From NCBI RefSeq assembly GCF_007273535.1, contig NZ_RIBP01000004.1, positions 1,278,001 through 1,342,000 on the forward strand: 64,000 bases of DNA. The letters run 5' to 3'. Below the pieces are notes generated by a model. That model saw only the letters and a program-made list of their open reading frames with translations, was not told the DNA's origin and ran no database searches. Numbering within the stretch: the stretch's first letter is position 1; the number at the start of each line of letters is the position of its first letter. Of this stretch, positions 23,235 through 33,310 are shown piece after piece. Source of the DNA: Niallia circulans (GTDB lineage: Bacteria; Bacillota; Bacilli; Bacillales; Cytobacillaceae). The translations under genes were made by a program, and so were the position numbers.

Positions 23235-26200
23235 ATGCAAAAAGGAAAAATATTAGTTTTTGTCATCATGCTATTTATGTTATTTTCCAATAGCGTCTTA
23301 GCTGCTGGCATACCGAACAAGGTAGAAAGTACGAAAGGAAAGGATAATCAGCTAACTGTAAAAAAAATCAACGGCAGTGAAGTGAAAGAGACATATAAAG
23401 ATACTGATACTGTACGGGTTGTCGTTGAGATGACTACAGAGCCAACAGTTGATTATGCCCAAAAGCAGGCCAAGCAGGTGAAGGAGCTGCCAAAAGCAAC
23501 AAAGAAAAAATTGAAAGAGGAGAAGCTGGCTGAGCAAAAGCAAGTTAAGCAAAAGGTAAAAAAGGAAAAAGTGAAATTCACAGAAAGAGAAAGCTTCACA
23601 ACTGTCTTCAACGGGTTTAGTGGTGAAATGCAATATGGTGACATTAAAACAGTGGAGAAGCTGCCAGAAGTAGCTAAAGTACATATCGTCAACAAATATG
23701 AAAGACCAGAAGAAGAGACAGATATGGTATACAGCAAGGAGCTTGTGCAAGCACAAGAGGCTTGGCGTGATTATGGTTTTAAAGGAGAGGGAATGATTGT
23801 TGGTGTTATTGACACTGGCATTGATCCAAAGCATAAAGATATGATTCTCTCAGATGCTACAGAAGGAGAGCTGACAGAATCTGAAGTGAGCAAAGCAAAA
23901 ACAGATAATGGATTGCTTGGAGATTATTACACAGAAAAAGTGCCATATGGTTACAATTATATGGACGAAAACAACGTTATTCAGGATATTGCAGAGGGAG
24001 CGAGCATGCATGGAATGCATGTTTCTGGAACTGTCGGTGCAAATGGCGATGAAGAAAATGGCGGCATAAAGGGAATTGCTCCAGAAGCACAGCTTCTTGC
24101 TCTTAAAGTATTTGGCAACGATCCAAATATGCAGTCTACATGGGGAGATATTTATATTAAGGCAATCGATGATGCGATTATCCTCGGAGCAGATGTTATT
24201 AACATGAGCTTAGGCTCAACAGCAGGTTTTGTGTCAGAGGATTCACCAGAGCAGCAGGCAATCAGTAAAGCGGTTGATAACGGTATCCTCATGTCAATTT
24301 CAGCAGGTAACTCTGCACATTTAGGAAGCGGCTTCGCTAATCCACTCAGCTCTAATCCAGACATCGGTGTTTCCGGTTCACCTGGCTTAAGCTATGACAG
24401 CCTTCAAGTAGCTTCTGTAGAAAACAGCTTCATGAAATTGGACGGCTTTAATTTCAAGGCTGGAGATGAAAATGGACAGGCTGCTTTTTTATCTGCAGGC
24501 AGTGTTCATCCTAATGATGTAAAACAGAAGGATTTTGAGCTTTACTATGCAGGGCTTGGGAAGCCTGAAAACTTTAACAGTGATGCGAAAGGAAAGTACG
24601 CCCTTGTCCAACGGGGAGAAATAGGGTTTGTGGATAAAGCTATAAATGCCCAGAATGCTGGTGCTGCTGGGGTAATCATCTATAACAATACAGATGGATT
24701 TATCAGCATGGCAAGTGATCCAGCAATCAAAATTTCACAGCTGTTCCTTCAGAAAACGGATGGTGATAAACTAGCAGCTGTGTTACAGCAAAAGCAAGCT
24801 GTATCCATTAATTTTGATGGCAGTCAAGTGACAGCAGCTAATCCAGAGTCAGGTAAGATGAGTGCATTTACATCTTGGGGCTTAACGCCAAACCTAGATT
24901 TTAAACCAGAAATCACAGCACCTGGTGGGCAGATATATTCTACGTTAGAGAATAACCAATATGGCATGATGAGCGGAACTTCAATGGCTGCACCTCATGT
25001 ATCTGGCGGATCTGCATTAGTATTGGAAAGAGTAGACAATGAATTTGGTGTCACTGGCTTTGAACGTGTCCGAATCGCGAAGAACCTGCTAATGAATACA
25101 GCAGAGCCTGTTAAGGATATCGGCACGGTAAACAGTGCGTTAGAATGGGATAATCCTTATTCACCACGCAGACAGGGAGCTGGACTAATGCAGCTGCATT
25201 CTGCCCTTCAATCCCCTGTAATGATTACTGAAAATAAAACAAAAGAGGCGAAGGTATCGCTGAAAGAGGTTGGTAACAAGTTCAACTTTACATTAACTGT
25301 AGAGAACTTTAGCGATAGGGCTGTGAAATATGATGTGACAGCTAATCTGCAAACAGATTTTGCTGCATATGGCGAGCTTGGATATAATGCAGATGAATTA
25401 GAGGCACAAAACATTATTGATGGAAGCATCCTAATTGACGGAAAGAAAGAAAAAACAGTAAAAATCGGCGCGAACAAAAGCAAAAAAATCAAGGTGACCG
25501 TAGATTTGAGTAGCGCAAAAGTGGTAGAGCCATCATTGACAGGAAATTTTGAGACGCCTGTTGATATTGATGACGTTTTTGAGAATGGTTATTTTGCTGA
25601 AGGCTTTGTGACATTCACAGACCCGACAGATACAAATGCAGACTTGCATGTTCCTTATGTAGGCTTTAATGGTGATTGGAACAAAGCGCCTATTCTTGAT
25701 GGAATGAAATACGATACAGAATCATTCTATGGTATGGGTGGAGCTGTATCTACAGATGGAGAAGATTTCTCTTACTTAGGATATGACCCTATTAATGACA
25801 AGTTCACCAAGGATGGAATTGCGATTTCTCCAAATGCAGACGGTACGCATGATGATGTCATTCCAGTGCTTTCCTTCCTGCGAAATGCGAAAATCGCAGA
25901 GTTTTCAATTGTCGATAAAAACAAAAAAACAGTGCGCACCCTTCTCACAGAGGAAGAAGTGACAAAGGATTACTATGATGGCGGCAATGGAACATCATAC
26001 AAGCTAGATAGTGATTGGGCATGGGACGGCAAAGTGAACAATAAGCTTACTGACGGTCAATACTACTATCGTATAAGTGCTACTATTGATTATCCTGGTG
26101 CTAAGCCGCAGGTTGTCGATATTCCAGTGAAGGTTGACACGAAAGCTCCTTCTGTTAAAGCAGAGCTGACAGAAGGCAATAAAGTGCTTGAAGTGGCAGC

Positions 26201-27032
26201 GGCCGATGAGAAAAACGGTTCTGGTATTGCTTATGTCGACATTCAAAAGGATGGAAAAACGATATTAGCAAAACCGTTAAGCGCTGATACAGCAAGCTAT
26301 ACGTTACCAGAGGCATTGAATCCTGGTGAAAAGCTAACAGTAATTGCATATGATTATGCAGGAAATACTGCAGATACAGAATTAGAAGCAGCTGACACGA
26401 AAAAGGATACAACAATTCCTGTTATTTTTTTAAATGCCCCAGAAGCACTTGGTGTCTTTAATACATCAAAGGTACCATTCTCTGGAACAATTAAAGATGA
26501 ATCGGCTATCAAGGAATTCACGATTGCAGGTAAAAAAGTAGAAACAACGTTGAATCAGGAGAAGGGCTTGTACGAATTTAGCAGTACAATGTCATTCAAA
26601 AGTGGTGTACACTCTTTTGAAGTGAAAGCAATTGATGCAGCAGATAATACGGCAGTCTTCAAAAGAACCATTATGGTTGATAATGAAAAGGCATCCCTGC
26701 AATTGAGTGGCTTGCCATTAAACCGCATCGTTAAAGCAAACAAGAAAAGCGTATCGGTTGATGTTACAGTTAGGGATAACTTTGATGAGCTGAAGCTAAC
26801 ATTAAACGGCAGTCAGCTGTATGCACAAAAATTCAAAGAGCCATATGCGATGAGAAGTGTGCAAAAAAAGCTCAAAAAAGTTAAGCTTGAGCTTGAGCCA
26901 GGTTTAAATGAATTCACGTTTGAAGCAACAGACCTTGGCGGCAATAAAACAGCCAAAACCGTTTATTTCTACAAGCTAGAAAAAACAGAAAAGCAATCAA
27001 ATAAAACAGTCGTACCAGCAGATAAAGAATAA
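23235..27032 (+). CDS. Large secreted subtilisin-family (S8) protease
   Basis: Extracellular serine protease of 1265 residues, far longer than Vpr (about 806). ATG 23235 follows GGGAGGGG and starts a clear signal peptide ending near SVLAAG; an upstream in-frame ATG (23208) has no ribosome site. A Lys/Glu-rich propeptide spans about 30-160. The triad is Asp193 (DTGID), His259 (HGMHVSG) and Ser583 (GTSMAAPH), with a PA domain at about 410-520. A long C-terminal half of Fn3/Ig-like modules follows, as in C5a-peptidase/lactocepin proteins. No LPxTG, S-layer or LysM anchor is visible, so it is probably released. Confidence 0.92.
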   Translation: MQKGKILVFVIMLFMLFSNSVLAAGIPNKVESTKGKDNQLTVKKINGSEVKETYKDTDTVRVVVEMTTEPTVDYAQKQAKQVKELPKATKKKLKEEKLAEQKQVKQKVKKEKVKFTERESFTTVFNGFSGEMQYGDIKTVEKLPEVAKVHIVNKYERPEEETDMVYSKELVQAQEAWRDYGFKGEGMIVGVIDTGIDPKHKDMILSDATEGELTESEVSKAKTDNGLLGDYYTEKVPYGYNYMDENNVIQDIAEGASMHGMHVSGTVGANGDEENGGIKGIAPEAQLLALKVFGNDPNMQSTWGDIYIKAIDDAIILGADVINMSLGSTAGFVSEDSPEQQAISKAVDNGILMSISAGNSAHLGSGFANPLSSNPDIGVSGSPGLSYDSLQVASVENSFMKLDGFNFKAGDENGQAAFLSAGSVHPNDVKQKDFELYYAGLGKPENFNSDAKGKYALVQRGEIGFVDKAINAQNAGAAGVIIYNNTDGFISMASDPAIKISQLFLQKTDGDKLAAVLQQKQAVSINFDGSQVTAANPESGKMSAFTSWGLTPNLDFKPEITAPGGQIYSTLENNQYGMMSGTSMAAPHVSGGSALVLERVDNEFGVTGFERVRIAKNLLMNTAEPVKDIGTVNSALEWDNPYSPRRQGAGLMQLHSALQSPVMITENKTKEAKVSLKEVGNKFNFTLTVENFSDRAVKYDVTANLQTDFAAYGELGYNADELEAQNIIDGSILIDGKKEKTVKIGANKSKKIKVTVDLSSAKVVEPSLTGNFETPVDIDDVFENGYFAEGFVTFTDPTDTNADLHVPYVGFNGDWNKAPILDGMKYDTESFYGMGGAVSTDGEDFSYLGYDPINDKFTKDGIAISPNADGTHDDVIPVLSFLRNAKIAEFSIVDKNKKTVRTLLTEEEVTKDYYDGGNGTSYKLDSDWAWDGKVNNKLTDGQYYYRISATIDYPGAKPQVVDIPVKVDTKAPSVKAELTEGNKVLEVAAADEKNGSGIAYVDIQKDGKTILAKPLSADTASYTLPEALNPGEKLTVIAYDYAGNTADTELEAADTKKDTTIPVIFLNAPEALGVFNTSKVPFSGTIKDESAIKEFTIAGKKVETTLNQEKGLYEFSSTMSFKSGVHSFEVKAIDAADNTAVFKRTIMVDNEKASLQLSGLPLNRIVKANKKSVSVDVTVRDNFDELKLTLNGSQLYAQKFKEPYAMRSVQKKLKKVKLELEPGLNEFTFEATDLGGNKTAKTVYFYKLEKTEKQSNKTVVPADKE

Positions 27033-27039
27033 TATAACA

Positions 27040-27074
27040 AACCCCGGAGTAGCGTATTCTCCGGGGTTGTTTTT
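27040..27074 (+). terminator. Terminator after the large S8 protease
   Basis: AACCCCGGAG / CTCCGGGGTT, 9-base loop, then GTTTTTG. It may also serve the convergent ywqA gene. Confidence 0.85.
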
Positions 27075-27111
27075 GTTAATAAATCGGGTTGGCCGACTAT
27101 TGATATGTTTT

Positions 27112-29937
27112 TTAGTTAAGAGAAACAAGATCCTTCAAATCATCTGTTGAAAGCTCTGTCAGCCAATTTTCATTTTGAATGATTTGATCATTTAATGTTT
27201 GTTTTTTCTCAAGCATAGCATCTATCTTTTCTTCCAATGTCCCGGTGCAAATCATCTTATGAACATGAACAAACTTTGTTTGACCGATTCTGTATGCACG
27301 GTCTGTTGCCTGGTTTTCTACAGCGGGATTCCACCAGCGGTCATAATGAATAACATGGTTTGCTGCAGTTAGGTTCAGTCCTGTTCCGCCTGCCTTTAAG
27401 GAAAGGAGGAAGATTGGAAATTCATTGTTTTGGAATTGCTGTATAAGTGTATCCCTCGTGTTTTTCGGCACACTGCCGTTCAAGAAAGGCACATCTACAT
27501 TATATTTCTTTTTAATCATAGCCTGAATCATATGACCCATCTCAATATATTGAGTGAAAATCAGACAGCTTTCCTTTTGCTCAAGAATAGCATCAACGAG
27601 TTCAGACAGCTTCTCCATTTTAGTGGAGCGATCAACTAACTGAGCAGGGTTCTCTTCCTTCAAGTAAAGGGCTGGATGGTTGCAAAGCTGCTTCAGCCTG
27701 CTCAGCATTTGCAGGACAAGCCCTTTTCGTTCAAAGCCTGTCAGCTGCTCTATTTTCACGAATGTATCGGAAACAAGCTGTTCGTATAATGCAGCCTGTT
27801 CGGGTGTTAAGCCACAATATTCCTTTTGCTCAAGCTTATCAGGCAGGTTAAGCGCAACCTCCTCATCCTTTTTCGTTCTTCTAAGAAGGAATGGGCGAAT
27901 GAGCGATTGCAGCCGTTCAATTCGTTCTTTTTTATTATCCTTTTCAATCGGGATAACAAAACGCTTTTGAAATTGTCCGATGCTGCCAAGATAGCCATGG
28001 TTCGTAAAGTCAAAAAGAGACCATAATTCATTTAATCTATTCTCCATTGGCGTACCGGAGAGGGCAATATAATGCTTAGCCTTTAATTTACGGACAGCAC
28101 GAGATTGCTTTGTCTGTGAGTTTTTAATGTTTTGCGCTTCATCAATGGAAATCGAGCTCCACGTGACCTGTTCAAATTGCTCAAAGTCAATATGAGATAG
28201 ACCATATGATGTTAAAACAACATCGTAATGCTGCAGCTTCTCAAGGAACTCCTCATCCTTCAAGCGATTCGATCCGTAATGCAAATAGACTTTTAAGGAC
28301 GGAGCAAATCGTTCAATTTCCTTTTGCCAATTTCCCAAAACAGAAGTTGGACAGATAATCAATGCAGGGGCATGCTCTTCTGTTTCTGTTTCCTTAACCT
28401 TCAGCAAGTAGGAAATGAGCTGAACGGTTTTTCCAAGTCCCATGTCATCTGCAAGAATCGCCCCGAATCCGTACTTACGCAAAAATAGGAGCCAGCTCAT
28501 CCCGAGAGTCTGGTAATTTCTTAATTCACCAAGAAACTTTCCTGGCACTTGTTCAAGGGGCAGGTTTTTAACTTCCTTTAATTGGTGAATCATCGTTCGC
28601 CATTGTCTATTTAGTTCAATTTGGATTTTGGCAAATGCTTTCGGATTATCCAGCTCATCAACTGCGTCGTCATCCTGTTGATTCAGCTCCTGCTCAATCA
28701 AGTCTCGTACATGAAGGCCTTCCTGCTCAGCCTTCTTCATAAGATCTTGAATTTGTCTTATGAAGGAAGGGTCAAGCTTAATCCAGCGGCCACGTACGAA
28801 GACAAGTCTGCGCTTTTCCTCGACCATTTGCTTGAATTCCTCTTCAGACAGGGTCACACCATTCATTGAAAAGCGCCAGTTATAATCGAGCATTGCCTGA
28901 AGTCCGACAAAGGAAGGACGGTGATTTGTCGTTGCAACCTTTGCCTTTACCTTCATGCTGGCACTTTTCATTGCTTGCCACCAAGATGGAAGAAGAATGT
29001 CAACACCAAGAGCAAGTAGTGTTTCACTGGCATCTGTCAGAAAGAGCCATGCTTCCTCTTCTGTGAGCTGATTTGTCATCCTGTTCTTCCCTGCAAGCCA
29101 CGGGAAAAGAGAAATCCATCGAGCCTGCTCTTCTGCTATATAGCCTTCATATTCAAGCCATTTAGCTGGAATGCCCTGTTCTTCCATATCAATAACAGTA
29201 TCAGGGTTGCTTTTGGCCTTTAAAAATATATCGATATTCCACGTCTCATTTAGATCAGCAGGCTCCACGAGCTTTATTCCTAATGTAAATGGATAAGGAG
29301 TACTTTTAAGCCCCATCCATTCCTGCCAAGTTTCCTCCGTGAAATAGCGAGACAAACTGGCAGGAGATATATTTGCATTCCGCAAGGCATTTATTTTCTC
29401 GCCAAATGCCTGCTTGCTTTCTTCGTTTGCATTTAAGTATTCATCTAAGGAGTCATGGAACCATTTTTTAATAAATGTTAGGTTGCTGACTCCTTCTAAT
29501 TCCTCCTGCAGCGTTTCTTCCCAGAAGGAATCAGTGAATTCTTCTGTAACACGATTAGGCAGTGCCCATTGAAAGGTGTCATTTTCCCAAGATTGGAAGT
29601 CAGGAATCCACTCTTTATTATAAATCGATTCAAACAGGCTGGGTGCGGCAGATAGACAAACCTGCGCGGTGTCATTCCAATCCCATTCCAAATACCTGTT
29701 AAACCGTTCGTTTGCAAAAAGTGTGACAAGCTGCCACGAATCAAGAGCGATTCCTTCAACACCTTCGACAGTAACTGTGTTTAAAAATGTGCCATAAAAG
29801 CTTTCTTCATGATGTTGGAAAAGAAGGTTTTTCCAGTAGCTTGGATATAGGTATTCGTGATCGGCCTCCCCAGTTAAGAAAAAACCGTTGGCTTTATAAT
29901 AATGAACATTGATTTTTAAATAATTATTCTTCAGCAT
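27112..29937 (-). CDS. ywqA: SNF2-family DNA helicase/translocase YwqA
   Basis: DNA-dependent ATPase of the SWI2/SNF2 group (941 residues). An N-terminal SNF2-associated domain (about 1-430) precedes the two RecA-like lobes. Lobe 1 has Walker A DDMGLGKT (497-504) and the Walker B box DEAQ (599-602). Lobe 2 has FTQYIEMG, LSLKAGGTGLNLT and DRAYRIGQT (motifs IV-VI). The start overlaps ywqB by 14 bases, so the SWIM-domain protein and the translocase are made together as in B. subtilis. The family acts on protein-DNA complexes; the specific role is not established. Confidence 0.93.
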   Translation of the reverse strand: MLKNNYLKINVHYYKANGFFLTGEADHEYLYPSYWKNLLFQHHEESFYGTFLNTVTVEGVEGIALDSWQLVTLFANERFNRYLEWDWNDTAQVCLSAAPSLFESIYNKEWIPDFQSWENDTFQWALPNRVTEEFTDSFWEETLQEELEGVSNLTFIKKWFHDSLDEYLNANEESKQAFGEKINALRNANISPASLSRYFTEETWQEWMGLKSTPYPFTLGIKLVEPADLNETWNIDIFLKAKSNPDTVIDMEEQGIPAKWLEYEGYIAEEQARWISLFPWLAGKNRMTNQLTEEEAWLFLTDASETLLALGVDILLPSWWQAMKSASMKVKAKVATTNHRPSFVGLQAMLDYNWRFSMNGVTLSEEEFKQMVEEKRRLVFVRGRWIKLDPSFIRQIQDLMKKAEQEGLHVRDLIEQELNQQDDDAVDELDNPKAFAKIQIELNRQWRTMIHQLKEVKNLPLEQVPGKFLGELRNYQTLGMSWLLFLRKYGFGAILADDMGLGKTVQLISYLLKVKETETEEHAPALIICPTSVLGNWQKEIERFAPSLKVYLHYGSNRLKDEEFLEKLQHYDVVLTSYGLSHIDFEQFEQVTWSSISIDEAQNIKNSQTKQSRAVRKLKAKHYIALSGTPMENRLNELWSLFDFTNHGYLGSIGQFQKRFVIPIEKDNKKERIERLQSLIRPFLLRRTKKDEEVALNLPDKLEQKEYCGLTPEQAALYEQLVSDTFVKIEQLTGFERKGLVLQMLSRLKQLCNHPALYLKEENPAQLVDRSTKMEKLSELVDAILEQKESCLIFTQYIEMGHMIQAMIKKKYNVDVPFLNGSVPKNTRDTLIQQFQNNEFPIFLLSLKAGGTGLNLTAANHVIHYDRWWNPAVENQATDRAYRIGQTKFVHVHKMICTGTLEEKIDAMLEKKQTLNDQIIQNENWLTELSTDDLKDLVSLN

Positions 29938-31540
29938 GGATCAGTTTACCCTTTCTGCATTCTTCATGAAAGGCTCTTAAACGCTTTGTCCGATCAAGCG
30001 TCATTGTTAAGAACAGCTCAAATTGCTGTTGTTTTTTCAGCTTTTTATAGATAGTTCGCAATTTTTTCATCTGGCGGACAGCAATGCGGTAATGATCTCT
30101 GCTCTTTTGTTCAATATGCTCCTGAATCGAACGGTGATAAAGGGAGAGAAGCAGCTGCTGATCATGTTCCTGCAATGTTTTTATTTGCTCCTTTGATAGC
30201 ATGTCGATACCAAGGCCCATATATGTGTATAAATCGATCCATTTATCAAACTGCTTTTGTTCATACAGAAAGTCCTCGTACTTTCTGTAACTGTAAGGCA
30301 ATGCTTGCATAAAAAGGCGTTCTAAAATGTCCAACCTGTTTTTGGCATGACAAAATGGAGTGGCTGCCCTTATGCTCATACTTGTGAACTCATGGCAAAA
30401 CTCAAATTCATTTTCCTGCTGCAAATAGCTTTTTAGATGCTGGATAAATGGAGTTAAATACAGCTCCAGCCTGTTCCATTCCCGTTTATTGTTTAATATG
30501 TCGAGCCAGTACAGCATGTATGGCATGATTTCCACTTGCAGCTCCTGAATACTATGTCCAGCTTTAGCATCTTCCCTAAGCAATACTTGCAAATGGACAG
30601 CAGCAACCTTTTCGGTGAAAATGGGGGACGTGATTCCCTCCAGTTTACGCAGTTCATCCAGTCGCCATTGTTTTTTTGTAAACAGATTTGTCCATAATAC
30701 CCGATAAATTTGAATACTTTCAAACGAAATTGTTTCGTGAATATATAGAATTTCTGTACTGTCATCCTTTAGTTTTTCCAAAAACAGATCGAAGGAAAAG
30801 GGAAAGGTGAAATTGGCCAGCCTATTCAAATATTCCTGCACTCCTTGCAGAAGATCCTGGAATATATGACGATAATACCGGTTGATGACTCCATCCGCAT
30901 GATTTTTGTCCTTGCTCATGGAAAGAAACAGTTTAAATGTGATAACATGGCCAACTAAAAGGTATAAATATTTCCACTCAGTCTGCTGAGGAGCGGCGTT
31001 TTTTAGTTTACGCATATATATATAGTACATTTCAGAAATGCCAGCAGGCTTATTATTGTTTTCTTCCATTAAGGTTTGGAAGGTATCTGTGAAGAATTCA
31101 ACCCAATCTTGATAATCCGGTTCTTTGTTGGCTGGGTTCTTTAATAGGTCACTTGCACGCATGAGCGGAAGTGCACTCAAATCAACTGGCGCTTTTTTTG
31201 GCGGTTGTCGCCAATCAGACAGCCATGTAGACACTTTTCCTGCCTGCCCAAGTACAGAAAAGAATAAAGCAAGCTGATGCCGGCAGTATCCTTCAGCGAA
31301 GCATGTACAGGTGCTCATAGAAATATCGTGAATGTTCAGCATGGCTTTCGCAGGGTTAACATCTTGAATAATCCCTGTTACTGTCTCATCGTCCAGCTTT
31401 ACCTGTGACACGTAATTTTGCCGATATAGAAGCAGCCCTTTTTCTACAATTTTTTGTGTTAAGGGATCACTTGAATCAAGAGCTTCTTGAAAGTTCTTGG
31501 CACAATGGTTTAAATGCTCTAAATATTGTTCGTGCAGCAA
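29924..31540 (-). CDS. ywqB: SWIM zinc-finger protein YwqB
   Basis: A 538-residue protein with a SWIM zinc motif near the N-terminus: Cys78-x-Cys80 and Cys86-x-His88 (STCTCFAEGYCRH). The rest is helical and charged. SWIM domains bind DNA or protein and are often fused or linked to SNF2 ATPases, matching the overlapping ywqA gene. It begins at TTG 31540 behind GGAGGG. Confidence 0.88.
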   Translation of the reverse strand: MLHEQYLEHLNHCAKNFQEALDSSDPLTQKIVEKGLLLYRQNYVSQVKLDDETVTGIIQDVNPAKAMLNIHDISMSTCTCFAEGYCRHQLALFFSVLGQAGKVSTWLSDWRQPPKKAPVDLSALPLMRASDLLKNPANKEPDYQDWVEFFTDTFQTLMEENNNKPAGISEMYYIYMRKLKNAAPQQTEWKYLYLLVGHVITFKLFLSMSKDKNHADGVINRYYRHIFQDLLQGVQEYLNRLANFTFPFSFDLFLEKLKDDSTEILYIHETISFESIQIYRVLWTNLFTKKQWRLDELRKLEGITSPIFTEKVAAVHLQVLLREDAKAGHSIQELQVEIMPYMLYWLDILNNKREWNRLELYLTPFIQHLKSYLQQENEFEFCHEFTSMSIRAATPFCHAKNRLDILERLFMQALPYSYRKYEDFLYEQKQFDKWIDLYTYMGLGIDMLSKEQIKTLQEHDQQLLLSLYHRSIQEHIEQKSRDHYRIAVRQMKKLRTIYKKLKKQQQFELFLTMTLDRTKRLRAFHEECRKGKLIHAEE

Positions 31541-31700
31541 AAGTAAATCCCTCCAGAAAATCAGCGCAACGGGTTACATGAAAAGCTGATTCATATTTAT
31601 ATTAATCAAGAACTTGGCGTTCGATTCTAAAAAAAGTCCATTTAATAATTATAGCGTTTTTTTGAAGCAGATGGTAGGGAGGAGGCTGGAGAAAAAATGT

Positions 31701-31733
31701 ATAAAAACAGACCAGCCTATCAGAAGGCTGGTC
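31701..31733 (-). terminator. Terminator of the LysM/NlpC-P60 gene
   Basis: GACCAGCCT / AGGCTGGTC (31710-31718 with 31725-31733). On the minus strand it is followed by TGTTTTTA. Confidence 0.85.
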
Positions 31734-31748
31734 TTAAGGATTTTAAAA

Positions 31749-32813
31749 TTAGTATAGGCGCTTAAAGCTGACAAAGTGTTTCTTATAATAGGTATTGTCC
31801 AAGCTTGTTTTTCTTACACCGTCAGAGTCAGCATGTACAAACTGGTTATTGCCGATGTAGACACCGACATGAGAAATTCCTTCTTTATATGTCCCCTCGA
31901 AGAAGACTAAATCCCCAACTGCAGGTACATTCACATAAAAGCTGCGATCATAATATCCTTGTGCAGATAGACGGCTGATTGAATCACCAGTTTGATTAAA
32001 CAAATAGTAAATTAGTCCGCTGCAATCAAAACCAGCTGTTGTTGAGCCACCCCAGGCATATGGTATGCCTATTAAGCTGTTGGCTACAGATAGAAGGCTC
32101 TTGTTAGAGTTGCTGTTGTCCGAAATAAATTCTGGTTTGCTCGCATCCCCTTTATCGACAGAGCTGCTTGTTTCAGTTAAGTTCCCTGTAACCTTTAATT
32201 TTTGACCAGGGAAAATAAGATCTGATGACAAATTATTCAACTGCTTTAGTTTTGCAACGGAAAGATTGTAAGATGAAGCTATTTTACCCAAAGTATCTCC
32301 GCTTTTAATCGTGTATGTACCAGTAGATACAGTTGTCGTGTTATCTTTAGTAGAAGAACTGCCTGAGTTTGCTGAATTATTGTTGTTACTGTTTGAACCA
32401 GAGGAAGATGGTTTAGAAACAATAAGTACATCACCAGGATAAATGATAGTTGAACTAATGTTGTTCCATTGCTTTAATTCCCCTAAAGTAATCGAGAACT
32501 TGTTTGCAATTTTTATCAATGAATCTCCTGATACGATTTTATACGTTTTTGCACTTGTACTTGCTGTCTGTTTGCTTGTAGTATTCTTGGATGATGTATC
32601 TGTACCTGTTACATTAAGTTTTTGGTTAACAAAGATTAAATCGGATGACAAATTATTATCTGACTTCAATTGCTTTACAGTCGTGTTATACTTGCCAGCA
32701 ATTTTGCCAAGCGTATCGCCTTTCTTTACTACATAACTACTAGCCGAGGCGTGGACAGAAAAAGCAGTCGATAAAATAGCAGCAGTAGCAAAGACTGTGA
32801 CTTTTTTCTTCAT
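31749..32813 (-). CDS. LysM and NlpC/P60 D,L-endopeptidase (LytE-like wall hydrolase)
   Basis: Secreted peptidoglycan hydrolase (354 residues). A signal peptide (about 1-26) is followed by three LysM domains (about 27-70, 91-134 and 167-210) joined by Ser/Asn/Thr-rich linkers, then an NlpC/P60 catalytic domain (about 235-354). The catalytic Cys is Cys264 (GFDCSGL) and the His is His315 (ISHVGVYIG). This is the architecture of B. subtilis LytE, which cuts the D-Glu-mDAP bond during elongation. The ribosome site is GGGAGTGAG. The upstream region holds no WalR-type box that I could confirm. Confidence 0.9.
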   Translation of the reverse strand: MKKKVTVFATAAILSTAFSVHASASSYVVKKGDTLGKIAGKYNTTVKQLKSDNNLSSDLIFVNQKLNVTGTDTSSKNTTSKQTASTSAKTYKIVSGDSLIKIANKFSITLGELKQWNNISSTIIYPGDVLIVSKPSSSGSNSNNNNSANSGSSSTKDNTTTVSTGTYTIKSGDTLGKIASSYNLSVAKLKQLNNLSSDLIFPGQKLKVTGNLTETSSSVDKGDASKPEFISDNSNSNKSLLSVANSLIGIPYAWGGSTTAGFDCSGLIYYLFNQTGDSISRLSAQGYYDRSFYVNVPAVGDLVFFEGTYKEGISHVGVYIGNNQFVHADSDGVRKTSLDNTYYKKHFVSFKRLY

Positions 32814-33090
32814 TTTTTTACACTCACTCCCAAATATTATGTTTATATAAAACTATCTTATCATAACGAATCAGCCTATAGTACCCATTTTCATAGAAAA
32901 GTAGGCGGTTTCAAGTAAAAATAGGTAATTACTCATGGTATTTTAGAAGGTTACAGGGGAGGTTAAATGCAGATGTTCGTAATAGGGTGTGGTGGTGTTT
33001 TATATAAAGAAATATTAGGCCGGGATTATGCCGAAACACAAATAATATATAATTTCATCCACATTGGAGACAATGAAGCTCTAGTATATA

Positions 33091-33290
33091 AATAGTTCGT
33101 TTCATTGCGCTGCACACACTCACTTTCCGCAAGGTCTTCACCCTTCCTCTATGTACCTTAGTAATAGAGTGTCCTCTTTTATGTTCTACCATTATTTATA
33201 ATTATTGTAATTAAATAGAAAAAAGTAAATAAAAAAACTGAACTATTGATCGATAACCGATAAAATAGTTCAGTTATAACTTATACGTAA
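33091..33290 (-). repeat. Degenerate, partial copy D of the dispersed terminator-bearing repeat
   Basis: Minus-strand copy related to the elements at 37204, 47533 and 60816. Shared blocks are AGTTCGTTTCATTGC (33094-33108), the TTCCTCTAT...CTTAGTA region, and a 12-bp hairpin AACTGAACTATT / AATAGTTCAGTT (33236-33275) followed on the minus strand by a T-run. The left terminal repeat is decayed and the other end is missing. It starts about 20-30 bases after the stop of the minus-strand regulator gene. The rest of the 32814-33310 gap shows nothing recognisable. Confidence 0.6.
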
Positions 33291-33310
33291 ATAAATTTTT
33301 CTCAACCTCA

